Under the pieces are notes generated by a model. That model saw only the letters and a list, made by a program, of their open reading frames with translations, was not told the DNA's origin and ran no database searches. Shown piece after piece: positions 15,556-23,691 of a DNA stretch of 32,508 bases. The DNA lies in the NCBI RefSeq assembly GCF_002498065.1, contig NZ_DAFZ01000023.1:1-32508 (forward strand). The letters run 5' to 3'. Position 1 is the first letter of the stretch, and every line of letters starts with the position of its first letter. The stretch comes from Methanoculleus sp. UBA208 (lineage in GTDB: Archaea > Halobacteriota > Methanomicrobia > Methanomicrobiales > Methanoculleaceae). The position numbers were made by a program, and so were the translations under genes.

Positions 15556-16221
15556 ATGGACCCGGAAGTCATCATCCACAACAGCGTGAGCCTCGACCAC
15601 GCGGTAAGGGGTTTCGAGGTCGATCTCGGGCTGCACTACGGCGCGCTCCTGGCCCTCGAGCCGGGGGCGGTGCTTGCGGGTTCGGCCACGGCAAAGTCCG
15701 GAATCGAGTTGTTCATGGATATCAGCGAGCCCGAGACGGAGGCGGACCGGCACCGGCCCGGGGTCCGGCCGGACGATCCCCGCCCTGTCTGCGTCATCGT
15801 CGACAGCAGAGGCGTGCTGAAAGGTCTGCTCCACTTCTACCGGAACATGGAGCATACGAAAGACGTCGTCATCCTCGTCTCGGAGGCGACGCCGGAGGAC
15901 TACCTCGACTACCTCCGCGAGCGGGAGTACCCGTTCATCCGGTGCGGCAGGAGCCGGGTTGACCTCAAAGCGGCCATACGGGAACTCGGGGAGCGGCTCG
16001 GGATCTCGCGGGTGGTCTCCGATTCCGGCCCCGACTTGAACGACGTCCTGATCCGGGAGGGAATCGCGGATACGATCAGCCTGATCGTCCATCCGGTCAT
16101 CGTCGGCGAGGGAGAGAAGAAGCTCTTCGACCGGGCCGGGGGACGGACTGCGCTCGAACTCCGGAAAGCCGTGCAGATGGAGCAGGACACGGTCCACCTC
16201 GTCTACGCAGTGAAGAGGTGA
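15556..16221 (+). CDS. RibD C-terminal/DHFR-family reductase
   Basis: A 221-residue protein with the pyrimidine reductase fold of RibD C-terminal domains. The N-terminus VIIHNSVSLDHAVRGF matches the opening strand and substrate loop. PVCVIVDSRGVLKG (about 76-89) is the mid-domain strand. RVVSDSGPDLNDVLIREG, then ISLIVHPVIVGEG, is the typical C-terminal half with the nucleotide-binding glycine pair replaced by Ser-Gly. Members reduce pteridine- or pyrimidine-like rings with NAD(P)H; archaeal relatives act in riboflavin synthesis. This one diverges enough that a specific step should not be named. A relic of its last 35 bases occurs near the right window edge (32433-32467). Confidence 0.75.
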   Translation: MDPEVIIHNSVSLDHAVRGFEVDLGLHYGALLALEPGAVLAGSATAKSGIELFMDISEPETEADRHRPGVRPDDPRPVCVIVDSRGVLKGLLHFYRNMEHTKDVVILVSEATPEDYLDYLREREYPFIRCGRSRVDLKAAIRELGERLGISRVVSDSGPDLNDVLIREGIADTISLIVHPVIVGEGEKKLFDRAGGRTALELRKAVQMEQDTVHLVYAVKR

Positions 16222-16604
16222 GAGGGGCGATCCGGCACCCGGGCAAGAGGAGATCGTTCGGCCCCTCCCATCCCTTTTCCGGTATACGGTTGCCCGTGAT
16301 GGGCGCGGGACTGCAACGACCCCCCAGGAGGGAACTCCCGGGCATTCAGGCGGCATCGCCGCGCTCTCCGGCACGTGCCATACAGATGGTGCGGGATTGC
16401 TTTATCGTAAAAGAAAGTACTACCACTTTGCAAGCCCTGCAAGTATCAGGGGCTGTCCGGATCCCACCTCACCTGCTGAAAGATGACGAGAAGGCTCCGT
16501 CTTCCGCGAACCATGTCCGCGCACACGCCACCGCCAGTAGTTATGTCATGCCGGCGCTATCGCACGGCACTCAGGGAGATACATCTTTTTTACGAGGGAT
16601 AGCC
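16222..16604. other. 383-base stretch without a convincing gene
   Basis: The plus frame is open here but gives unlike-protein, Pro/Arg/Ser-rich sequence with no ribosome site at its start. Near the left end CCCTTTTCC may serve as a weak terminator for the reductase gene. TTTATCG near 16400 and a CTTTTTTAC stretch near 16585 are possible promoter elements for the kinase. No RNA gene was recognised. Confidence 0.5.
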
Positions 16605-17567
16605 TTGAACGAGAAATCCAGGTCCGTCAGCATGCTTCTTGCGCTCGGAAAAGTCGCGGCAATCACGCTTCTCCTGATGAGCGCATTCCAGCTCGCGAAG
16701 ACGTTCTTTTACCCGAATATCTCCATCATGGAGACGCACATCACCACCGTCGCGTTCACCACCCTGCTTGCCGTATCCGCCGCGTTCTTCGTATTCCGCA
16801 ACCAGCAGAATCTTCTCAAGGCGATGACGGCCGAAGTGCGCGAACGCAGAAGAGCGGAGGAGGAACTCCGGCGCAGCACCGACGAGCTCGCCCGGCTCCA
16901 CCGGCAACTGGAGGATTCACACCGGGAAACAAGCCTGTATCTCGACATCCTGACGCACGATATCCGGAATACCGAGAACGTCTCGAACCTGTATGCCGAG
17001 ATGCTCGCCGAGACCCTGGAAGGAGAACCGGCCGGCTACGCGGAGAAACTGAAGCGCAGCATCCATAAGAGCATCGAGATCCTGGGGAACGTCTCCACCA
17101 TCCGCCGGATTCACCAGGCCACCTCCGGGCTTAAGGAGGTGGACCTCGATGCGGTGGTCCGGAGGGAGATCGAGCAGTTTCCCGATACCCGCATCCGGTA
17201 CGACGGATCTTCCCGCCGGGTGTGCGCGGACGACCTCCTCAGCGAGGTCTTTTCAAACCTCATCGGCAACGCCGCCAGGTACGGCGGGCCCGGGGTCGAG
17301 ATCGCCATCCGGGTCGAGGAGCGGGACGGCGAGGTGCTGGTATCCGTCGAGGACACCGGGCCCGGCATCCCGGATGCGGACAAGCAGGCGGTCTTCCACC
17401 GCTACGAGCAGAAGCAGCGGGGGGTCGGGGAAGGGCTCGGGCTCTACCTGGTCCGGATCCTGGTCGAACGCTACGGCGGCCGGATCCGGGTCGAAGACCG
17501 GGTGCCGGGCCGTCCGGAGGAAGGGGCGGCGTTTTTGTTCACGCTCCGGGAGACGGCTGAACGGTGA
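16605..17567 (+). CDS. Membrane-bound sensor histidine kinase
   Basis: A 320-residue kinase. Two membrane helices (about 11-30 and 46-64) are joined by a short outer loop, so there is almost no external sensor domain. A charged coiled coil follows (75-110). The phospho-acceptor region is LDILTHDIRNTENV with His118. The catalytic domain has the N-box FSNLIGNAARYG, G1 DTGPGIPD and G2 GEGLGLYLV. It would autophosphorylate on His118 and pass phosphate to a receiver protein; none is encoded nearby. TTG 16605 is chosen because GAGGG (16594-16598) lies six bases before it; ATG 16632 is the alternative. The frame extends to 16218 but the extra residues look non-coding. Confidence 0.82.
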   Translation: MNEKSRSVSMLLALGKVAAITLLLMSAFQLAKTFFYPNISIMETHITTVAFTTLLAVSAAFFVFRNQQNLLKAMTAEVRERRRAEEELRRSTDELARLHRQLEDSHRETSLYLDILTHDIRNTENVSNLYAEMLAETLEGEPAGYAEKLKRSIHKSIEILGNVSTIRRIHQATSGLKEVDLDAVVRREIEQFPDTRIRYDGSSRRVCADDLLSEVFSNLIGNAARYGGPGVEIAIRVEERDGEVLVSVEDTGPGIPDADKQAVFHRYEQKQRGVGEGLGLYLVRILVERYGGRIRVEDRVPGRPEEGAAFLFTLRETAER

Positions 17568-17604
17568 TGGGCAGGCCATGATCTTACGACCCGGAGCGTA
17601 TACG

Positions 17605-17612
17605 TATTTATA
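17605..17612 (+). promoter_or_regulatory. TATA box for the HdeD-like gene
   Basis: TATTTATA lies about 35 bases before ATG 17643. This position rules out the upstream GTG at 17613 as a start, because that codon would lie directly beside the TATA box. Confidence 0.6.
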
Positions 17613-17642
17613 GTGCCAGCTAACACCACACATGGTGCTATT

Positions 17643-18197
17643 ATGGTTAATAACGTAGAATCCGGTGCCGACTCCCCTGAGTCCGGCGCTGCTATGGCTT
17701 CGGCACGCTGGTTCGTGCTGCTCCTCGGCATTATCGCGATCCTCTTCGGCGTCCTCTTCTTTGTCTACCCCATCCCGACGCTGACGGTCCTTGCCACCGT
17801 CCTCGGCGTTTACTGGCTGGCGAACGGTATCGTCGTGCTCATCAGCCTGTCCCGGGACAGGACCGGATGGGGCTGGAAGATGCTGGTCGGCATCCTCGGT
17901 ATCCTCGCAGGAGTCATCGTGCTCATCTATCCGCTCTACAGCGCCGTCCTCATCCCGACGATCTACGCCATCATCATCGGGGTGGAGGGGCTCATCATCG
18001 GGGCGGTCTACCTGGTGCAGGGATTCTCCGGCGAAGGCTGGGGAACGACGATCCTCGGCATCATAAGCATCATCTTCGGCCTCATCCTGATCGCGCACCC
18101 GTTCATCGCGGCGCTGGCCCTGGTACTGCTCCTCGCAGTGCTTGCCGTCGCCGGGGGAATCGCGGCCGTCATCCTCGCTCTCCGGATGCCGGGATGA
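17643..18197 (+). CDS. HdeD family (DUF308) membrane protein
   Basis: A 184-residue protein with six closely spaced membrane helices in three hairpin pairs, the DUF308/HdeD pattern. The repeats are visible as WFVLLLGIIAILFGVLFFVY, then WKMLVGILGILAGVIVLIY, then WGTTILGIISIIFGLILI. Each begins with Trp or Gly before a long helix and ends in a Tyr/Pro or His/Pro turn. In bacteria the family is linked to acid resistance; in archaea no function is shown. ATG 17643 is chosen because GGTG (17634-17637) is five bases upstream and a TATA box lies at 17605. T-rich sequence near 18240-18257 may end transcription. The gene is independent of the kinase upstream, separated by its own promoter. Confidence 0.8.
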   Translation: MVNNVESGADSPESGAAMASARWFVLLLGIIAILFGVLFFVYPIPTLTVLATVLGVYWLANGIVVLISLSRDRTGWGWKMLVGILGILAGVIVLIYPLYSAVLIPTIYAIIIGVEGLIIGAVYLVQGFSGEGWGTTILGIISIIFGLILIAHPFIAALALVLLLAVLAVAGGIAAVILALRMPG

Positions 18198-18302
18198 GGG
18201 GGCGACCCGGACGGCCGGGGTTAGGTACGGAGGCGCTGCCCTCCTCTTTTCCTGTTTGAGAACCGTCTGCAATACATCGAGGCAGATGGGCGGACCCGCA
18301 TC

Positions 18303-18310
18303 TTTATGTA
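18303..18310 (+). promoter_or_regulatory. TATA box and leader of the sulfatase maturase gene
   Basis: TTTATGTA lies about 106 bases before ATG 18413. The resulting leader of about 80 bases contains a 29-codon open frame (ATG 18337 to TGA 18426) that overlaps the maturase start by 14 bases. Whether this small frame is translated or regulates the gene cannot be told. Confidence 0.4.
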
Positions 18311-18412
18311 TCGAGGGAGGGTTGAAGCCGGGGACCATGAATCGAACAAGGAGAGAACGGTGGATCGAGTTCCCGGTAATCCCGATCGTTAGCATGAGAG
18401 CGGAGCTGTTTG

Positions 18413-19714
18413 ATGAACGGGCCTGACGGCGGGGCACACCCCGCCTTCCATATCATGGCAAAACCGACCGGCGCACGGTGCAATCTTGCCTGTGCCTACT
18501 GCTTCTTCTTAAAGAAGGAGCACCTGTACCCGGACAGCAACTTCCGGATGACCGACGAGGTGATGGAGGAGTACATCCGCCAGACGATCGAAGGGCATCG
18601 CGTGCCCCATGTGACGATTGCCTGGCAGGGAGGGGAGCCGACCCTGATGGGACTGGAGTTCTTCCGGCGCTCTGTTGAGGTGCAGAAGAAATACGCAAAG
18701 CCCAAAACCCATATCGAGAACACGTTCCAGACAAACGGCATTCTTCTCGATGACGAATGGTGCCGGTTCTTCCACGACAACAACTTTCTGATCGGCCTCT
18801 CCATGGACGGCCCGGGGGAACTCCATGACACCTGCCGGAGAGACAGGCAGGATCGCGGCACGTTCGACCGGGTTCTCAAAGCCGCCCGTCTGCTCCAGAA
18901 GCACCGGGTCGAATTCAACATCCTCTGCACGGTCAACGGTATTAACGCCGACCACCCTCTGGAGGTGTACCGATTCTTCCGCGACGAACTCTCTGTGGAG
19001 TATATCCAGTTCATTCCCATCGTGGAGCGGGAGAACGCGACGGGATTCCAGGAAGGGGATACGGTGACCGGCCGATCCGTCCGGCCGGAGCAATGGGGAC
19101 GGTTTCTGGTTGCGATCTTCGATGAGTGGATTGAAAACGACGTCGGCCGGATGTTTGTCCTGAACTTCGACGCGGCGCTCGCGGGCTGGCTCGGGATTGC
19201 GGGGACGGCCTGCATCTTCGCGCCCACCTGTGGCCTTGGAGTGGCACTCGAGCACAATGGAGACGTCTATTCCTGCGATCACTTCGTCGAACCTGACTAC
19301 CTTCTCGGCAACATTCTCGCGACACCGCTGATCGAGCTCGTAAACTCCGAAAAACAGCGGGCGTTCGGAACGGCCAAACGCGATACGCTTCCCCGGTACT
19401 GCCGGGAATGCGACTTCCTCGCTATCTGCAACGGGGAGTGCCCGAAGAACCGGTACGTCAGGACACCGGACGGGGAGGAGGGCTTAAACTACCTCTGCGA
19501 AGGCTATCGTATCTTCTTCTCCCACGCCGACCGCCCGATGCGGATGATGGCCGACCTTCTCCGGCAGGGGCGGAACGCCGATGAGGTTATGCCGATGCTC
19601 GCCGCCGCAAAGAGAGGACGAGAGAAGGTGCCGGCAAAGGTCGGCCGGAACGATCCCTGTCCCTGCGGGAGCGGTTTGAAGTACAAGAAATGCTGCGGGC
19701 GCATGAGCCGTTAA
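18413..19714 (+). CDS. Anaerobic sulfatase-maturating enzyme (radical SAM) with SEC-C tail
   Basis: A 433-residue radical SAM enzyme. The SAM cluster motif is Cys23-X3-Cys27-X2-Cys30 (RCNLACAYCFF). WQGGEPTLMG and the FQTNGILLD region follow as in the family. The C-terminal SPASM-type region supplies two auxiliary clusters: CIFAPTCGLG, NGDVYSCDHF, CRECDFLAICNGECPKNR and YLCEGY. Such enzymes oxidise a Cys or Ser of a sulfatase to formylglycine without oxygen, in the cytosol. The substrate is very likely the Cys-type arylsulfatase 101 bases downstream. Residues about 414-430 add a SEC-C zinc-binding motif (NDPCPCGSGLKYKKCCG), an uncommon extra that may bind a partner protein. ATG 18413 has GGAG (18402-18405) seven bases upstream. 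Confidence 0.92.
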   Translation: MNGPDGGAHPAFHIMAKPTGARCNLACAYCFFLKKEHLYPDSNFRMTDEVMEEYIRQTIEGHRVPHVTIAWQGGEPTLMGLEFFRRSVEVQKKYAKPKTHIENTFQTNGILLDDEWCRFFHDNNFLIGLSMDGPGELHDTCRRDRQDRGTFDRVLKAARLLQKHRVEFNILCTVNGINADHPLEVYRFFRDELSVEYIQFIPIVERENATGFQEGDTVTGRSVRPEQWGRFLVAIFDEWIENDVGRMFVLNFDAALAGWLGIAGTACIFAPTCGLGVALEHNGDVYSCDHFVEPDYLLGNILATPLIELVNSEKQRAFGTAKRDTLPRYCRECDFLAICNGECPKNRYVRTPDGEEGLNYLCEGYRIFFSHADRPMRMMADLLRQGRNADEVMPMLAAAKRGREKVPAKVGRNDPCPCGSGLKYKKCCGRMSR

Positions 19715-19751
19715 CGGGGCGGCAGGCCGCCGCCAAAATATTCAAGGACAA

Positions 19752-19759
19752 TTATATAA
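19752..19759 (+). promoter_or_regulatory. TATA box for the arylsulfatase gene
   Basis: TTATATAA lies about 60 bases before ATG 19816 and gives the sulfatase its own promoter. A short leader ends in a G-rich ribosome site near 19804-19811. Confidence 0.65.
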
Positions 19760-19815
19760 ATGGCAAGAGGCCTTGTTGGACCCTGCTCACCGATTCAGAT
19801 GAGGGGGGAGAAAGT

Positions 19816-22164
19816 ATGCCTGAACAATGGAAGGGTTTCATCAATGTCGATGTCCGGGACTCGGTTGCCGACTGGACACCGTATGAAGAACCGAAAGCGC
19901 CCGAAGGTGCCCCGAATGTCCTGATGATCGTCCTCGACGATGTCGGGTTCTCGGCCATGTCCTGTTACGGCGGGCTGGTAGAAACACCGAACATCGACCG
20001 CCTGGCGGCAAACGGCCTCTTGTATACGCAGTGGCACACGACAGCACTCTGCTCGCCGACCCGGGCATGCCTGCTGACCGGCAGGAACCATACTACCGTC
20101 GGGATGGCCTGCATCGCCGAGGCGACCACCGGGTTTCCGAACTCGAACGGCCACATCCCGTTCGAGTGCGCCACCCTCGCGGAGGTGCTGGTCGAGCAGG
20201 GCTACAACACCTACATGCTGGGCAAATGGCACCTCTGTCCGCAGGAAGAGATGCACCTGGCCTCGAACAAGCGAAACTGGCCGGGTGGCCGGGGATTCGA
20301 ACGGTATTACGGTTTCCTGGGCGGCGAGACGAACCAGTACTACCCTGCCCTGGTCTACGACAATCACCCGGTCAAACAGCCGACGATGCCGGAAGACGGC
20401 TACCACCTGACCGAAGACCTGACCGATACGGCGATCGCATTCATCCGGGACGCGAAGCAGATCAACCCGCACAAACCCTTCTTCATGTACTACTGCCCCG
20501 GCGCCACCCACGCTCCGCACCATGCTCCGAAGGAGTGGATCGAGAAGTACCGGGGCAGGTTCGACATGGGCTACGAGCGCTACCGCGAGATGGTGCTTGC
20601 ACGGCAGAAGCAGATGGGGATCGTCCCGGAGGATACGGAACTGCCGCCGATCAACCCGATCGGCACACCGGAGACCAGAACGGGTCCCGAAGGGAAGCCG
20701 TACCCGGAACTGGACAGCGTCAGGCCCTGGGACTCACTCTCCGATGCGGAGAAGAGACTTTTTGCCCGGATGGCGGAGGTCTACGCCGGGTTCCTCTCCC
20801 ACACCGACGCCCAGATCGGCCGGGTCATCAACTTCCTCGAAGAGAGCGGCGAACTCGACAACACCCTGATCGTGCTCGTCTCCGACAACGGCGCCAGCGC
20901 CGAGGGCGGGCCGAACGGCTCGGTCAACGAGAACAAATTCTTCAACGGCATCCCGGATTCTCTCGAAGAAAACCTACAGCTGATCGACGACCTCGGGAGC
21001 GAAAAGACCTACAACCACTACAGCTCCGGGTGGGCGATGGCTTTCAACACCCCGTTCAAGATGTGGAAGCGCTACTGCTACGCCGGCGGCATCGCGGACG
21101 CCTGCATATTCCACTGGCCGCGGGGGATTCAGGCAAAAGGGGAGAAACGCCACCAGTACCACCATGCCATCGACGTCGCACCCACCATCCTGGAATGCAT
21201 CGGCATCCCGATGCCCGATACCGTGAAGGGGTACACCCAGTGGCCCGTCGAGGGCACCAGCATGCGTTATACGTTCGAGAAGGGTGATGCTCCCACACAG
21301 CGGCATACCCAGTTCTACTCGATGCTCGGTTCCCGCGGCATCTGGCACGACGGCTGGAAGGCGGTCACCACCCATCCGACCATCGCCGGATGGGGCCACT
21401 TCACCGAGGACACCTGGGAGCTCTACCATATCGAGGATGATCGCTCGGAGACCCGCAACCTGGCCGACCAGCAGCCGCGCAAACTCCTCGAGATGATTGC
21501 GCTCTGGTGGCACGAGGCCGGTAAGTACCAGGGGCTGCCGCTCGAAGACCGCACTGCACCGGAAGTTCTGACCTCACCCCGGCCCCAGCCCGCGCCGCAG
21601 CGCAACCTCTTCGTCTACTACCCGAACACAGCCCCGGTCCCCGAAGGCGTGGCGGTGAATATCCGTAACCGGTCCTACACCATCGCCGCCGACGTCGAGA
21701 TACCGGATGGCGGTGCAGAAGGAGTCCTCTTCACCATGGGGAGCAGGTTCGGGGGGCATGCACTCTACGTCAAAGATAACCGGCCCCGGTACGTCTACAA
21801 CTTCGTCGGTGCCGAGCAGGTGATCGCCTCGGACGCCGAGATTCCTGCCGGCAGGGCCACGCTCTCCGTTGCCTTCACCAGGGAGAGCGAGGAGCCGGCG
21901 GGCACCGCACACGGGACGCTCGCGATCTACATCAACGACCAGAAAGTGGGCGAGGGACGGATCAAGACCCAGCCCGCGTACTTCGATCTCGCGGGAAAGG
22001 GGCTTTCCGTCGGACAGAACCCGGGCGATGCCGTGACCGACGACTATCCCGGCGAGCGGCCGTGGGCGTTCACCGGGACGGTTCATAAGATCATGGTGGA
22101 CGTCACCGGGGAACCGTACGCTCACCTCGAGAAAGAGGCAGCCGCGATGATGGCCCGGGAGTGA
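19816..22164 (+). CDS. Cys-type arylsulfatase
   Basis: A 782-residue type I sulfatase that hydrolyses sulfate esters. Metal ligands begin with the Asp pair in MIVLDDVGFSAMSCYGG (37-53). The active-site signature is Cys79-Ser-Pro-Thr-Arg83, the residue to be turned into formylglycine, followed by GR at 89-90. GKWHLCP and SDNGASAEGG supply further catalytic and metal-binding residues. Residues about 600-780 form a beta-rich C-terminal domain like those of large bacterial arylsulfatases. There is no signal peptide, so it is probably cytosolic, which suits maturation by the neighbouring radical SAM enzyme. ATG 19816 is chosen on the G-rich ribosome site and TATA box; the frame is open to 19690 inside the maturase gene. 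The natural substrate is unknown. Confidence 0.93.
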   Translation: MPEQWKGFINVDVRDSVADWTPYEEPKAPEGAPNVLMIVLDDVGFSAMSCYGGLVETPNIDRLAANGLLYTQWHTTALCSPTRACLLTGRNHTTVGMACIAEATTGFPNSNGHIPFECATLAEVLVEQGYNTYMLGKWHLCPQEEMHLASNKRNWPGGRGFERYYGFLGGETNQYYPALVYDNHPVKQPTMPEDGYHLTEDLTDTAIAFIRDAKQINPHKPFFMYYCPGATHAPHHAPKEWIEKYRGRFDMGYERYREMVLARQKQMGIVPEDTELPPINPIGTPETRTGPEGKPYPELDSVRPWDSLSDAEKRLFARMAEVYAGFLSHTDAQIGRVINFLEESGELDNTLIVLVSDNGASAEGGPNGSVNENKFFNGIPDSLEENLQLIDDLGSEKTYNHYSSGWAMAFNTPFKMWKRYCYAGGIADACIFHWPRGIQAKGEKRHQYHHAIDVAPTILECIGIPMPDTVKGYTQWPVEGTSMRYTFEKGDAPTQRHTQFYSMLGSRGIWHDGWKAVTTHPTIAGWGHFTEDTWELYHIEDDRSETRNLADQQPRKLLEMIALWWHEAGKYQGLPLEDRTAPEVLTSPRPQPAPQRNLFVYYPNTAPVPEGVAVNIRNRSYTIAADVEIPDGGAEGVLFTMGSRFGGHALYVKDNRPRYVYNFVGAEQVIASDAEIPAGRATLSVAFTRESEEPAGTAHGTLAIYINDQKVGEGRIKTQPAYFDLAGKGLSVGQNPGDAVTDDYPGERPWAFTGTVHKIMVDVTGEPYAHLEKEAAAMMARE

Positions 22165-22189
22165 CGGGCCTTTCTGTGAGGTGGAGAAG

Positions 22190-22729
22190 ATGAGGGGAAG
22201 AAGAGCGGAAGGCGGTCTGCAGGGTCGCGAAGAGGCGGGCGGCGCACACCGGTACAGGATGCGCGAAAAACTCGTCTCCATCGGGGACGACTACTGGATC
22301 GAGGACGCGGCGGGAGAGCGGGCGTTCAAGGTGGACGGGAAAGCGCTCCGCGTCAGGAACACCCTGATCATCCAGAGCAAGGAAGGGCAGGATCTCTATA
22401 GGATCCAGGAGCGGATGCTCCGCATCAAGGATACCATGGAGATCGAGCGGGGTGGCGGCGGGACGGCAGCCACGATCGGGAAGGCCCTGATAACACCGCT
22501 CCGGGACCGGTGGACGGTCAGCATCCCCGGAGAGGGGGACTGGGACGTGCAGGGCAACATCCTCGACCACGAGTACCGGATCGAGGCCGGGCGACGGGAG
22601 CGGGTTGCCGAGGTCTCGAAGAAGTGGTTCCGGGTCCGGGACACCTACGGCGTGGAGGTGGAGCCGGGACACGACGACGCACTCGTCCTCGCCGTTACGG
22701 CGGCGATCGACCAGATGGCGCACGATTAG
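22190..22729 (+). CDS. LURP-one-related (LOR) family protein
   Basis: A 179-residue protein with the beta-barrel-like pattern of the LURP-one/tubby-related family. YRMREKLVSIGDDYWIEDAA, then GERAFKVDGKALRVRNTL, is the characteristic opening. Repeated strands follow, such as IQERMLRIKDTMEIE and DRWTVSIPG. It has no catalytic motif; membrane or phospholipid association is suggested for relatives but not shown here. ATG 22190 is favoured over GTG 22181 because GAGGTG (22178-22183) is six bases upstream of it. It follows the sulfatase stop by 25 bases and may be co-transcribed, ending at the strong hairpin 22793-22841. Confidence 0.72.
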   Translation: MRGRRAEGGLQGREEAGGAHRYRMREKLVSIGDDYWIEDAAGERAFKVDGKALRVRNTLIIQSKEGQDLYRIQERMLRIKDTMEIERGGGGTAATIGKALITPLRDRWTVSIPGEGDWDVQGNILDHEYRIEAGRRERVAEVSKKWFRVRDTYGVEVEPGHDDALVLAVTAAIDQMAHD

Positions 22730-22792
22730 GCCGCTATGGGAGAAGGGCAGAGCGAGGGCAATCAGCGGATCCGTAGAGATGGCTCACCACTG

Positions 22793-22841
22793 AAGTGCCG
22801 GAGAGGCATGGGTAGGCAGGCCTCTTAAACCGGCACTTTTT
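22793..22841 (+). terminator. Strong two-part hairpin followed by T5
   Basis: The outer stem pairs AAGTGCCGG (22793-22801) with CCGGCACTT (22830-22838), nine base pairs. The inner stem pairs AGAGGC (22802-22807) with GCCTCT (22820-22825), leaving a 12-base loop and a TAAA bulge. T residues run through 22837-22841. This resembles an intrinsic terminator for the sulfatase/LOR unit; a small structured RNA is a second possibility. Confidence 0.55.
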
Positions 22842-22862
22842 CGGAAGTCTGGAGTTTTCCGA

Positions 22863-23058
22863 TTTATATAATCTAATTTTTATATTAGTTCGCCCATCGT
22901 GGTTCGGACCCGTCTCAGGTGTGCACGCTTCCAAAGAGACGTACAGGAGATCACAGGCAGAGGCGCTCTGCCGGTGCATTCGTATTGCAGCACGAGAGCA
23001 GTGAATCGCTGGGTGCGGGCAGGCAATCTATGAATTTTGTTAAGGGGGAACATGGGAA
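22863..23058 (+). promoter_or_regulatory. Promoter and long leader of the DUF6325-like gene
   Basis: TTTATATA (22863-22870) is followed at once by an A+T-rich inverted repeat, CTAAT (22873-22877) / ATTAG (22884-22888), where a regulator could block initiation. Transcription from near 22895 would leave a leader of about 165 bases before ATG 23059. No fold or gene was recognised in the rest of it. Confidence 0.5.
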
Positions 23059-23619
23059 ATGGCTGAAGTTATGTACGGACCGATGCAGCTCCTGGTCATC
23101 GGATTCGAGAACCCGGACTTCCACGGTCAGATCCGGCAGGCGTTCGGGTCGGCGATGGAGGCGGGCGTTGTCAGGCTGATCGACCTCCGGTTCGTGTACA
23201 AGGATGCAGACGGAAACGTCGAGGCCATGGGGGCCACGCAGCTCGACGAGGAGGAACGGGAGCGCTTCGGCGCCGCCGTCGGGGCGCTCATCGGCCTCGG
23301 CGCCGGCGGGGAAGAAGGAGCACGGAGAGGCGTGGAGACCGGCGCCATGGCGGCCGCCCGGCGGACCTTCGGCATGACCGAAGAGAATGTCAGGAGAATC
23401 ACGGAGACCATCCAAAACGACAGTGCCGCCGCGATCTTCCTCATCGAGCACCTCTGGGCGAAGGACCTCAAGCAGGCGCTCCGCGATGCCAACGGATTCC
23501 TCATCGCCGAGGGCATGGTCACCCCGGAAGCGCTCGTGATGGCCGGGGCGGCGCTCCGGGACGCGGTCGAAGCCGCTGAAACGGAGGAGAAGAAGCCGAT
23601 GGCGGCACCGGCACAGTAA
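23059..23619 (+). CDS. DUF6325-like (DUF1269-related) protein
   Basis: A 186-residue protein. YGPMQLLVIGFENPDFHGQI (6-25), then VRLIDLRFVYKDADG (about 38-52), matches the DUF6325/COG4803 pattern, a ferredoxin-like alpha/beta domain of unknown function. A glycine-rich hinge (GAAVGALIGLGAGG, about 75-88) follows. The C-terminal half is helical, with AAIFLIEHLWAKDLKQALRD near 125-145. The end is Ala/Glu-rich and probably flexible. The gly-rich segment is short and only marginally able to span a membrane. The ATG at 23059 lies about ten bases after AGGGGG. The gene is monocistronic, between a long leader and a T-tract. Confidence 0.7.
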   Translation: MAEVMYGPMQLLVIGFENPDFHGQIRQAFGSAMEAGVVRLIDLRFVYKDADGNVEAMGATQLDEEERERFGAAVGALIGLGAGGEEGARRGVETGAMAAARRTFGMTEENVRRITETIQNDSAAAIFLIEHLWAKDLKQALRDANGFLIAEGMVTPEALVMAGAALRDAVEAAETEEKKPMAAPAQ

Positions 23620-23628
23620 GTTGTGGAA

Positions 23629-23648
23629 GGGAGACCTGCTCTCTTTTT
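23629..23648 (+). terminator. T-tract after the DUF6325-like gene
   Basis: A weak GAGA/TCTC hairpin is followed by five T residues at 23644-23648, shortly after the stop codon. The next gene is convergent. Confidence 0.35.
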
Positions 23649-23691
23649 ACCGGGGGTAGCCCGGCGTAAGTCGTACGCGGTTCGCCTCGGG

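Noticed and set aside
16218..16604. N-terminal extension of the histidine kinase
   Set aside because: The extension looks non-coding, and a good ribosome site supports TTG 16605.
17253..18437. 394-codon minus-strand open frame
   Set aside because: It is antisense to the kinase and the HdeD-like gene, with Asp/Glu/Arg-rich mirror composition and no ribosome site.
19690..19815. N-terminal extension of the arylsulfatase into the maturase gene
   Set aside because: A TATA box at 19752 and a G-rich ribosome site fix the start at 19816.
20031..21287. 418-codon plus-strand open frame
   Set aside because: It is a shifted reading of the arylsulfatase gene, very Arg/Pro-rich, with no resemblance to any protein.
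22793..22841. tRNA gene
   Set aside because: It folds as one bulged hairpin without D, anticodon and T arms.
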